A stretch of 64,000 nt of DNA, taken from contig NZ_JAMGBB010000001.1 in assembly GCF_023516505.1 (NCBI RefSeq), positions 1,240,001-1,304,000 on the forward strand. The letters run 5' to 3'. The notes beneath the pieces are model-generated. The model had not been told where the DNA came from, did no database searches, and saw only the letters and a program-made list of their open reading frames with translations. Below, piece after piece: positions 1 to 6,611 of this stretch (its first letter is position 1; each line of letters opens with the position of its first letter). The DNA comes from Sphingomonas brevis (lineage in GTDB: Bacteria > Pseudomonadota > Alphaproteobacteria > Sphingomonadales > Sphingomonadaceae). Position numbers and translations under genes: made by a program.

Positions 1-1
1 G

Positions 2-241
2 GAGGCGCCGGTGATCGACGGCTTTACCGGCGACCAGCGCTTCTTCATCGCCTATGCGCAAAGCTGGGCGACCAAGATGCGCGACGAGGCGTTGAAGGCG
101 CGCATCGCGACCGACGGCCATTCGCCCGGCAACTACCGCGCGCTCACCGTCCGCAACATCGACGCCTGGTACACCGCCTTCAACGTGAAGCCGGGCGACA
201 AGCTTTATTTGGATCCCAAGGATCGCGTGAAGGTTTGGTAG
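2..241 (+). CDS. M13-family (neprilysin/PepO-like) metallopeptidase, C-terminal end only
   Basis: The window opens inside this gene. The frame reads from base 2 to a TAG at 239-241, giving about 79 C-terminal residues. The segment GFTGDQRFFIAYAQSW, then the HSPGNYR stretch and the final NIDAWYTAFNVKPGD region, is the conserved end of M13 zinc endopeptidases, where the Arg after HSP helps bind substrate. The zinc ligands (HExxH and ExxxD) lie upstream, outside the window. The GTG at 11 is an internal valine codon, not a start. M13 enzymes in these bacteria are usually secreted or lipoprotein endopeptidases; localisation cannot be judged here. Confidence 0.85.
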   Translation, partial: EAPVIDGFTGDQRFFIAYAQSWATKMRDEALKARIATDGHSPGNYRALTVRNIDAWYTAFNVKPGDKLYLDPKDRVKVW

Positions 242-249
242 ATAGGGCG

Positions 250-280
250 GCGTCATCCCGGACTTGATCCGGGATGACGC
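250..280. repeat. Perfect palindrome (REP-like), possible bidirectional terminator
   Basis: A 12-bp arm starting CGTCATCCCGGA (251-262) is followed by a 5-nt spacer and its exact complement (268-279), with one further pair at 250/280. It fills the gap between the convergent peptidase and cytochrome genes. The same arm type recurs at 6465-6546, so it is a dispersed repeat as well as a strong hairpin. There is no T-run. Confidence 0.7.
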
Positions 281-286
281 CTGATT

Positions 287-1135
287 TCAATCCCGTGAAG
301 AATCGTGGACTTGTTCCTGCATCCGCTCCGCCCGGTCCAGGATATAGCTGACGATTGCTGACCGTTCCTTCGGCGTGAAACGAGAGAAATGGTTGCGAGC
401 GACATCGGACATCATTCCGAGGTCCTTCTTCACCTTGCCCTCGCCGGTGGTCAGAAGGCGCGTCAGCTCGGCCTCCGAATAAGTGCCGGCGATGTTGAGA
501 TTGGGCGTGAAGCCCTCATAGCCCTGCAGCTTGCTATTGTGGCAGGAGGTGCAGGTCGTCTGGACCAGATATCGGCCAAATTCATGTTGCGGCCCTAGGT
601 CGGGCGGAGGCTCGGCCTTGTAGCGCGCAACCTGCTGCTGGGAATTGCCGAAGCCGCGCTCCAGGTCCTCCTGAAATCCCTTGCCCTTCTTGATTGGCGG
701 CAGTTGCGTGCCCTCGGGCTTGAACGTCCGGAGGTAGGCGATCACTGCGTCGAGGTCGGCATCGCTCAGGAACTGGAGGCTCTCGACCGGCATGAACCAG
801 AATTCGCGCCCGTCCTTGGGCACGCCGTCGCGGAGCAACCGCCTGAAATCGTCATCGCTATATTTGGCCAGCAAGAGCGTGATGTTGGGTGCGTTCATCT
901 CGCCATAGCTGGGATCTCTGGCGGTTACGTTTTGGCCCTGCAGATTGGACTTGTGGCAGCCCGTGCAGTCGAGGATCGTAGCAAGGCGCTCGCCATGCGC
1001 CAATTTGGCCGCCTCGTCCTTATAGTCGCCGCCTTCGTAAGTAAGCGCCGCCGGCTTGGCCGGCTCCTCTTTTTCGGCTTGTGGATGACACGCGGCCAGG
1101 CCGGCCAGCGCCAGCAACATCACGACATTTCTCAT
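287..1135 (-). CDS. Di-haem c-type cytochrome lipoprotein
   Basis: The 282-residue product begins with a lipoprotein signal ending LAGLAAC (cysteine at about 16), so it is probably anchored in the periplasm. Two CxxCH haem-attachment motifs are visible: CTGCH near residue 57 and CTSCH near residue 195, each in a cytochrome c fold of about 100 residues. This two-domain plan is typical of membrane-anchored electron-transfer cytochromes and of subunits of periplasmic dehydrogenases. No dehydrogenase subunit is adjacent. It lies 41 bp downstream of the acyl-CoA dehydrogenase on the same strand. The electron partner is not identifiable. Confidence 0.85.
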   Translation of the reverse strand: MRNVVMLLALAGLAACHPQAEKEEPAKPAALTYEGGDYKDEAAKLAHGERLATILDCTGCHKSNLQGQNVTARDPSYGEMNAPNITLLLAKYSDDDFRRLLRDGVPKDGREFWFMPVESLQFLSDADLDAVIAYLRTFKPEGTQLPPIKKGKGFQEDLERGFGNSQQQVARYKAEPPPDLGPQHEFGRYLVQTTCTSCHNSKLQGYEGFTPNLNIAGTYSEAELTRLLTTGEGKVKKDLGMMSDVARNHFSRFTPKERSAIVSYILDRAERMQEQVHDSSRD

Positions 1136-1176
1136 CGCGATCCCCCCTAATGGGGAGCGTCTTAGCCCAATTTTGG

Positions 1177-2337
1177 CTACGCTCCTATGAGTTCCCGCCC
1201 GATCAGCATGCGGCGGATCTCGTTGGTACCGGCACCGATATCAAGCAGCTTGGCGTCGCGGTAATAGCGTTCGACCGGCCAGTCCTTGGTGTAACCGGCG
1301 CCGCCAAGCGCCTGGACCGCCTCATTGGCGACCTTCACCGCATTCTCGGAGGCCAGCAGGATCGCGCCCGCCGCATCGAACCTGGTGGTCCGGCCGGCAT
1401 CGCACGACTTGGCGACCTGGTAGACGTAGGACTTGGCCGAATTGAGCGCGACATACATGTCCGCCACCTTGGCCTGCATCAGCTGGAAGCTGCCGATCGG
1501 CTTGCCGAACTGCTTCCTCTCTCGGACATAGGGAATGACCGTGTCGAGGCAGGCCTGCATGATGCCCAGCTGGATACCGGCAAGTACCGTCCGCTCGTAA
1601 TCGAGCCCGCTCATCAGCACGCCGACGCCGCCATTTTCCGGCCCCATGATGTTCTCTGCCGGGACGAAACAATCGTCGAATACCAGCTCCGCGGTCTGGC
1701 TTCCACGCATGCCCATCTTGTCGACCTTCTGGCCGATCGAGAAGCCTTCCATGCCCTTTTCGATGATGAAGGTGGTGATGCCGCGGCTGCCTTCCTCCGG
1801 CGAAGTCTTGGCATAGACCACCAGCACGTCGGCGGAGGGTGCGTTGGTGATCCAGAATTTGGTGCCGTTGAGGCGATAACCGTTGCCCGATTTCTCAGCC
1901 TTGAGCTTCATTCCGACCACATCGCTGCCGGCGCCGGCCTCGCTCATCGCCAGCGACCCGACATGTTCGCCGCTGATCAGCTTGGGGAGATATTTCTCCT
2001 TCTGCTCCTGGTTGGCCCAGCGGCGGATCTGGTTAACGCAAAGATTGCTGTGCGCGCCATAGCTGAGGCCGACAGAAGCCGAAGCCCGCGCCACTTCTTC
2101 CTGGGCCACGACATGCTCGAGATAGCCGAGACCGAGGCCGCCCCATTCCTCCTCGACGGTGATGCCATGCAGGCCGAGCTCGCCCATCTGCGGCCATAAG
2201 GCGATGGGGAATTCGTCTTTCTCGTCGATCTCGGCGGCGATCGGAGCGATCTGCTCGCGGGCGAAGCGCTCGGTCGTCTCGCGGATCGTGTCCGCCATTT
2301 CACCAAGGCCGAAATCGAGGCCGGGCATGTCGCTCAT
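1177..2337 (-). CDS. ivd: Isovaleryl-CoA dehydrogenase (acyl-CoA dehydrogenase family)
   Basis: At 386 residues this is a full-length flavin acyl-CoA dehydrogenase. The FAD/substrate signatures [15 protein letters not shown] and FWITNAP (middle beta domain) and the C-terminal [16 protein letters not shown] are clear. Overall sequence resembles isovaleryl-CoA dehydrogenases of leucine catabolism, which make 3-methylcrotonyl-CoA and pass electrons to ETF. The other liu genes (carboxylase, hydratase, lyase) are not next to it, so substrate choice rests on similarity alone; a related short-chain dehydrogenase is possible. Two c-type cytochromes flank it on the same strand, without proof of a shared function. 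Confidence 0.8.
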   Translation of the reverse strand: MSDMPGLDFGLGEMADTIRETTERFAREQIAPIAAEIDEKDEFPIALWPQMGELGLHGITVEEEWGGLGLGYLEHVVAQEEVARASASVGLSYGAHSNLCVNQIRRWANQEQKEKYLPKLISGEHVGSLAMSEAGAGSDVVGMKLKAEKSGNGYRLNGTKFWITNAPSADVLVVYAKTSPEEGSRGITTFIIEKGMEGFSIGQKVDKMGMRGSQTAELVFDDCFVPAENIMGPENGGVGVLMSGLDYERTVLAGIQLGIMQACLDTVIPYVRERKQFGKPIGSFQLMQAKVADMYVALNSAKSYVYQVAKSCDAGRTTRFDAAGAILLASENAVKVANEAVQALGGAGYTKDWPVERYYRDAKLLDIGAGTNEIRRMLIGRELIGA

Positions 2338-2393
2338 TTATTCTCTCCTGTCGCGGGCGCGCTAGCAGAGACGAGCGAGTCTTGTCAGCCCCG

Positions 2394-2843
2394 CTAACTG
2401 GCTTTCGGCGCTGGCGCGGCAGGGGCCGGTTCGGGCGGCGGCGGCGCCGTCAGCGGCTTTACCGAGCCGCGATGGCAGGTGAAGCAGGTCACCTTGACGT
2501 TGGAAAAGTCGGTGACCCCGAAATCCTGACCGTTGATGCGGTGGACCATCGCCAGCATCTTGCGCGCCGTCGCTTTCTCCGGCTTGGCGTCCGAAGCGAA
2601 GTCGAACGTCGGCGGCTGGCCCTCAGTCCCGACATGGCAATGGGTGCAGCGCACGCCCAATGCCTGGGCGAACCCCTTCATATTGTTGATCAGGTCCGGC
2701 CGGCTGATGTCCTTCGGGAAGACCTGGAGGTTCTTGAAAGGTGGCGGCGCGGGAGCGGTTGTTGCCGGCGGTGCCTGGGCGGTCGCAACGGCCGCAACGA
2801 ATGCCGCGCATCCAGCGGCTAGAGCCAACTTTTCCCTGTTCAT
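2394..2843 (-). CDS. Small c-type cytochrome of the reaction-centre cytochrome (CytoC_RC) type
   Basis: About 149 residues from the preferred ATG at 2843; an in-frame ATG at 2864 would add seven polar residues before the signal peptide. The N-terminus (MNREKLALAAGCAAFVAAV) is a secretion signal. Two CxxCH motifs, CTHCH and CFTCH, are spaced as in the multi-haem cytochrome family related to the photosynthetic reaction-centre subunit. No photosynthesis genes are present, so it is more likely a free periplasmic electron carrier. The C-terminus is proline/alanine-rich. It reads in the same direction as, and directly upstream of, ivd. Confidence 0.75.
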   Translation of the reverse strand: MNREKLALAAGCAAFVAAVATAQAPPATTAPAPPPFKNLQVFPKDISRPDLINNMKGFAQALGVRCTHCHVGTEGQPPTFDFASDAKPEKATARKMLAMVHRINGQDFGVTDFSNVKVTCFTCHRGSVKPLTAPPPPEPAPAAPAPKAS

Positions 2844-2926
2844 GAAGCCCAGCCTATCATGCATCGACTTGATAGCAACGGGTCAATTGAACCCGCGCTC
2901 CAACACGCTTATGTGCGCTGCAACAA

Positions 2927-3001
2927 CGTCATTGCGAGCCCCGCCGAAGCGGGGAGTGGCATTCCATGGATCGCCGCGTCGCCACACTCCTCGCGATGAC
3001 G
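2927..3001. repeat. 75-bp dispersed palindromic element (CGTCATTGCGAG...CTCGCGATGACG)
   Basis: The ends CGTCATTGCGAG (2927-2938) and CTCGCGATGACG (2990-3001) form a near-perfect terminal inverted repeat, with an inner hairpin CCCCGCCGAAGCGGGG. Elements of this design are widespread intergenic repeats in alphaproteobacteria. It sits between the divergent cytochrome and thiolase genes, just upstream of the thiolase ribosome-binding site. Confidence 0.7.
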
Positions 3002-3019
3002 AATTAAGGAGCCAATTGC

Positions 3020-4201
3020 ATGTCCGATTCCGTCGTCATCCTGTCCGCCGCCCGTACTCCGATGGGGTCGATGCAGGGCGCCCTCGCCGATGTCGCCGCC
3101 ACCGACCTCGGCGCTACAGTCGTCAAGGCTGCCGTCGAGCGCGCCGGCATCAGCGGCGACGAGATCGACCGGATCTACATGGGCTGCGTGCTTCCCGCCG
3201 GCCTCGGCCAAGCCCCGGCGCGCCAGGCGGCGATCAAGGCCGGCCTGCCCAAGTCCGTCCAGGCGACCACGGTCAACAAGGTCTGCGGATCGGGCATGCA
3301 GACGGTGATCATGGCTGAGGAAGCGCTGAAGGCCGGCAATGCCGACGTGATTGTCGCCGGCGGCATGGAGTCGATGACCAACGCCCCCTACCTGCTCAAA
3401 AAGCATCGTTCGGGCGCGCGCATCGGCCATGACACCGCCTATGACCATATGTTCCTCGACGGGCTCGAGGATGCCTATGAGCCTGGCCGGGCGATGGGCA
3501 CTTTCGCCCAGGAAACCGCCAACCAGTATCAGCTGACGCGCGAGGATCAGGACAATTATTCGATCGAGAGCCTGTCGCGCGCCAAGGCCGCGATCGACAG
3601 CGGCGCGTTCAAGGACGAGATCGTGCCGGTGGTGATCCAGGGCCGTGGCGGGGAGACCGTGGTCGACACCGACGAGGCCCCGGGCCGAGGCCGTCCGGAC
3701 AAGATTCCGACACTGAAACCGGCTTTCGCCAAGGACGGCACGATCACCGCCGCGACCAGCTCATCGATTTCCGACGGCGCCGCCGCTTTGGTGCTGGCCC
3801 GCCAATCCGACGCCGATGCCAAGGGGTTGAAGCCGGTGGCGCGCATCGTCGCATCGGCTGCTCATGCCCGCGAGCCGAGCGAGTTCACCATCGCACCGGC
3901 GGGCGCGATCGAGAAAGCGCTGAAGAAGGCCGGCTGGAGCGTCGAAGACGTCGACCTGTTCGAAGTCAACGAGGCGTTCGCTTGCGTCGCCATGTTCGCC
4001 ATGCGCGACCTCGGCATCCCGCACGAGAAGATCAACGTCCATGGCGGCGCAACCGCACTCGGCCACCCGATCGGGGCCAGCGGCGCGCGGCTGATCGTGA
4101 CGCTGATCGGAGCGCTCAAGGCCAAGGGCAAGAAGCGCGGCGTTGCCTCGCTGTGCATCGGCGGCGGCGAAGCCACCGCCGTAGCGGTGGAATTGGTATA
4201 G
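3020..4201 (+). CDS. Acetyl-CoA C-acetyltransferase (thiolase)
   Basis: 393 residues, the usual thiolase length. The acyl-accepting cysteine is C89 in NKVCGSGMQ. The catalytic histidine is in HGGATALGHPIGASG and the second catalytic cysteine (about 379) is in SLCIGGGEA. An AAGGAG ribosome-binding site lies eight bases before the ATG. The enzyme condenses two acetyl-CoA to acetoacetyl-CoA or runs in reverse. No phaB, phaC or atoDA neighbour is present, so a role in polyhydroxybutyrate versus ketone/leucine degradation cannot be decided; ivd nearby makes branched-chain degradation plausible. Confidence 0.88.
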   Translation: MSDSVVILSAARTPMGSMQGALADVAATDLGATVVKAAVERAGISGDEIDRIYMGCVLPAGLGQAPARQAAIKAGLPKSVQATTVNKVCGSGMQTVIMAEEALKAGNADVIVAGGMESMTNAPYLLKKHRSGARIGHDTAYDHMFLDGLEDAYEPGRAMGTFAQETANQYQLTREDQDNYSIESLSRAKAAIDSGAFKDEIVPVVIQGRGGETVVDTDEAPGRGRPDKIPTLKPAFAKDGTITAATSSSISDGAAALVLARQSDADAKGLKPVARIVASAAHAREPSEFTIAPAGAIEKALKKAGWSVEDVDLFEVNEAFACVAMFAMRDLGIPHEKINVHGGATALGHPIGASGARLIVTLIGALKAKGKKRGVASLCIGGGEATAVAVELV

Positions 4202-4250
4202 AGCCGCAAAGCTGCTAACAGCGCCTCCTCGCTAAACAGGGAGAGAGGCA

Positions 4251-4700
4251 ATGCGGATCGTTATGACTTCGCTGGCCGTACTGGCGCTTGTGGCGTGCAA
4301 CAAGCCGGCGGAAACCACCAACGACGTGAACGCGGCGGACGCGAATATGGCCATGGATGCCAACGTGGCGGCGGACGCCAACATGGCGACTCCAGCCGGT
4401 TTCCAGATCAACGAGACCAGCTGGGAATTCACCCGCGATGGCAAGGCGCACAAAGAGACGATCGATGCCAGCGGCAATTACGTTGCGTGGTCGGGTGACA
4501 AGCATGTCGACCATGGCACCGCTGTGATGAAGGATGGCAAGGCCTGCTTCACCAGCGCGATGGACAAGGAAGGCGAAGTTTGCTGGACGACGTCGCCAAC
4601 CGAAGTCGGCCAGAGCTTCGATACGACCAGCGACAAGGGCGAGAAGCTGACCGTCACACGGATCGCCTTCCTTCCCGTTCCGGAAGCGGTCAAGCCGTAA
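4251..4700 (+). CDS. Small secreted lipoprotein, function unknown
   Basis: 149 residues with a lipobox at LALVAC, so cysteine 16 is the likely lipidated residue. After it comes an Asn/Ala/Asp-rich linker with repeated (A)DANMA units (about 25-48). A compact domain of about 95 residues follows, with two cysteines that could form a disulphide (KACF and EVCW). No known enzyme motif is visible. The family resembles short lipoproteins common in sphingomonads. A good GAGAGAGG ribosome-binding site precedes the ATG. Confidence 0.7.
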   Translation: MRIVMTSLAVLALVACNKPAETTNDVNAADANMAMDANVAADANMATPAGFQINETSWEFTRDGKAHKETIDASGNYVAWSGDKHVDHGTAVMKDGKACFTSAMDKEGEVCWTTSPTEVGQSFDTTSDKGEKLTVTRIAFLPVPEAVKP

Positions 4701-4736
4701 GGCCTCGGAAAGCAGCGGCGAAACGGGGTTTTAGCA

Positions 4737-5111
4737 ATGCAACAGGCCGCGCTGACCATATCGGCCGTCCTGCTCGCCACGACCATGGGCGTTCACTCGG
4801 TGATTGGTCAACGGCGTCTGATCCGCCCGTTGCTCGATGAAGAATCAGGGGTGATGAAGCATGCGCTCGCTCGCTTCATCACCCCTTTTGCGTGGCACCT
4901 CACCAGTGGGATTGGACTGGTGCTGGCCGCAATATTGCTTGCCTGGGCCTGGGCGCCGGACCGGGCACTGGCCATCGGCCTGGCCGCCACCGGGATTGTC
5001 TTTACCGCCAGCGGCCTGATCGACGCGATCGGCAGCCGGGGCAAGCATATCGGCTGGGTGCCGCTGACCCTGATCGGATTGAGCGCCTTGGCTGCATTAT
5101 TCGCAGCCTAG
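4737..5111 (+). CDS. Small integral membrane protein, function unknown
   Basis: 124 residues with about four hydrophobic segments: 5-23, 46-68, 74-95 and 105-123. Charged residues (QRRLIRPLLDEESGVMK) form one cytoplasmic or periplasmic loop. Its 3' end overlaps the convergent gene at 5108-5755 by four bases. No family-defining motif was recognised. Confidence 0.65.
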   Translation: MQQAALTISAVLLATTMGVHSVIGQRRLIRPLLDEESGVMKHALARFITPFAWHLTSGIGLVLAAILLAWAWAPDRALAIGLAATGIVFTASGLIDAIGSRGKHIGWVPLTLIGLSALAALFAA

Positions 5112-5755
5112 CGCGGCATCAGCATGCCCTTCCTGGCAATGATCACGAAGCTGGCGAGCAGCTGCAGCAGCGCGACGGACGACAATAGCGCGAGCGGGCT
5201 CAGCCAGGCGACGTAATCCAGGTGAGCCAGCGTGCCCCAAATGCACAGGAACAGCATCGTCACCTGAAACGTCACCGCAGCCGTTTCCAGACCCAGTTGG
5301 CGAGTAAGCTCGTCGATCCTCTTCGAACTGATCCAGCCGGCAATGACGACCCCGCCGAAACAGACCGCAGCGGCAGTCAGGACCATCCCGCGGCCCATGG
5401 GCGCCGCCCCTGTGCGGTAAGTTGCAAGCAACAGCAGGAAGATGCCGGTGAGGACGAATACGACTGCCGCCGGGATCAGCTTGGGACTTTCCTCGCGGAT
5501 TTCCTCGGCGTCTTCGACATTGAGGAAATGAGCGCCAGCCTTAGGTGAGGCGAGGCCGGCCGCGACAATCAGCCCGATCAGCACATAGCTGACGCCCGCG
5601 ACGATCGTCACCATGATCGCCGGATCCTTGAGATCCATATGCGGCTTGCCGACGAAGGCGATGAATGCGCTGACCGCGATCGCGCCGACGATCGCGCCGC
5701 CAAACATCTGCCCGATCAACACCCGCATCTTATTCTTTTCCGCTACGCCGCTCAC
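5108..5755 (-). CDS. Multi-spanning membrane protein coupled to a small XRE regulator
   Basis: 215 residues from a GTG at 5755 whose first bases overlap the TGA of the upstream regulator (GTGA), the arrangement expected for translational coupling. Six or so hydrophobic segments are visible, with one charged loop (NVEDAEEIREESPK) after the second. Small XRE regulators with a linked multi-spanning membrane protein are a recurrent bacterial arrangement of mostly unknown function. Starting at the GTG rather than farther upstream is supported by the overlap. Confidence 0.7.
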   Translation of the reverse strand: MSGVAEKNKMRVLIGQMFGGAIVGAIAVSAFIAFVGKPHMDLKDPAIMVTIVAGVSYVLIGLIVAAGLASPKAGAHFLNVEDAEEIREESPKLIPAAVVFVLTGIFLLLLATYRTGAAPMGRGMVLTAAAVCFGGVVIAGWISSKRIDELTRQLGLETAAVTFQVTMLFLCIWGTLAHLDYVAWLSPLALLSSVALLQLLASFVIIARKGMLMPR

Positions 5756-5964
5756 TCTTCGGTCTCCCCGTTCCAATGGTCGATGAACAGCTGATCGACG
5801 GGCACGACGAACAGTTTCGCCATGCGCAGCGCCAGCGGGAGGCTCGGGTCATATTTATTGGTTTCGACGGCGTTGATCGTTTGGCGCGATACGCCCAGGC
5901 GCCGGGCCAGCTCGCCCTGGCTCCAGCCCATTTTCTCGCGGTAACCCTTGACTCGATTCTCCAT
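5752..5964 (-). CDS. Small XRE/Cro-type transcriptional regulator
   Basis: 70 residues, almost entirely one helix-turn-helix: WSQGELARRLGVSRQTINAVE (14-34) is the DNA-binding unit, followed by ALRMAKLFVVPVDQLF, the typical end of the YozG-like XRE group. The ATG at 5964 gives the classic MENRVKGYREKMGW start; a longer reading would run into the neighbouring gene in another frame. Its last bases overlap the GTG of the membrane protein. Nested palindromes directly upstream (5989-6010) are good candidates for autoregulation. Confidence 0.8.
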   Translation of the reverse strand: MENRVKGYREKMGWSQGELARRLGVSRQTINAVETNKYDPSLPLALRMAKLFVVPVDQLFIDHWNGETEE

Positions 5965-5988
5965 ACCCCATGGGTATGTAAAGAATGT

Positions 5989-6010
5989 TTGACAGTCAAG
6001 AGTTCTTGAC
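5989..6010. promoter_or_regulatory. Overlapping palindromes, candidate operator of the XRE regulator
   Basis: Two interlocked inverted repeats: TTGAC-A-GTCAA, then GTCAAGA-GT-TCTTGAC (5995-6010). They share the GTCAA arm and lie 25-46 bp upstream of the regulator's ATG. A TTGACT that could be a -35 box for the regulator is inside the second palindrome on the minus strand. The site also adjoins the 3' end of the ridA-like gene. Confidence 0.45.
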
Positions 6011-6014
6011 AGGG

Positions 6015-6452
6015 CTATTTCGGATCGTAGGCGATGCACTCGACCTCGACCAAGGCGCCGAGGGCCAATCCATCGGCGCCAAATGCGCTTCGCGCCGGAT
6101 ATTTGCCGTCGGGGAAATAGGTCACGTAGACCTGGTTGAAGGCCGGCCAATCCTTCATATCGTCGAGCATCACCGTACATTTGGCGACGTCGCCCCAGCC
6201 GAGGCCTGCCGACTTCAGCGCATTGCCGAGATTGTCCATTGCCAGGTGTGCCTGCGCTTCCATCCCGTCGCCCAGCTTGCCGTCAGCCGTGATGCCAAGC
6301 GCGCCCGATAGATAAACCGTGTCGCCGGCCCGGACCGCGCTGGAGAAGGGCAGCCGCTGCGTGCCGAGCATCGGCTCCCCGATCCGTTGAATGCCTTCTG
6401 CTTGAGCCATGGTCGAAACTCCCAATAGCGCGAGTGTGATGAAGAGCTTCAT
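6015..6452 (-). CDS. RidA/YjgF-family protein with a signal peptide
   Basis: 145 residues from the ATG at 6452. The first 19 or so (MKLFITLALLGVSTMAQA) form a cleavable export signal, so this is a periplasmic member of a family best known in the cytoplasm for deaminating 2-aminoacrylate. The rest follows the RidA fold: AVRAGDTVYLSGALG, the central NLGNALKSAGLGWGDVAKCTVML, and PARSAFGADGLALGALVEVECIA, which carries the arginine that normally binds the substrate carboxylate. Exported RidA homologues often act in other hydrolase or isomerase roles; the substrate is unknown. Confidence 0.8.
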   Translation of the reverse strand: MKLFITLALLGVSTMAQAEGIQRIGEPMLGTQRLPFSSAVRAGDTVYLSGALGITADGKLGDGMEAQAHLAMDNLGNALKSAGLGWGDVAKCTVMLDDMKDWPAFNQVYVTYFPDGKYPARSAFGADGLALGALVEVECIAYDPK

Positions 6453-6464
6453 CAATCCCCCATT

Positions 6465-6546
6465 CGTCACCCCGGCCTTGAGCCGGGGTCTGCTTGTGTT
6501 TGCACCAATGAGGAAAAGGCGGATCCCGGGTCAAGACCGGGATGAC
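6465..6546. repeat. Compound dispersed repeat with two inverted CCCCGG-type hairpins
   Basis: One hairpin (GTCACCCCGGCCTTGAGCCGGGGT) starts at about 6466. A second (GATCCCGGGTCAAGACCGGGATGAC) ends at about 6546. The outer ends are inverted relative to each other (CGTCACC/GATGACA). This is the same repeat family as 250-280. It occupies most of the 160-bp gap between the RidA gene and the autotransporter's 3' end. Confidence 0.6.
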
Positions 6547-6611
6547 AGAAAGGAAACGGCGGCCCCTTTCGGAGCCGCCGTTCCTTTTGTGCAGGCTTAC
6601 ACCTTCCCGGC

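Noticed and set aside
1081-2199. 372-codon plus-strand frame opposite isovaleryl-CoA dehydrogenase
   Set aside because: Shadow of the complete, motif-bearing minus-strand gene.
2394-2843. Photosynthetic reaction-centre subunit
   Set aside because: The haem-motif family is shared, but the protein is short with two haems and no photosynthesis genes are nearby.
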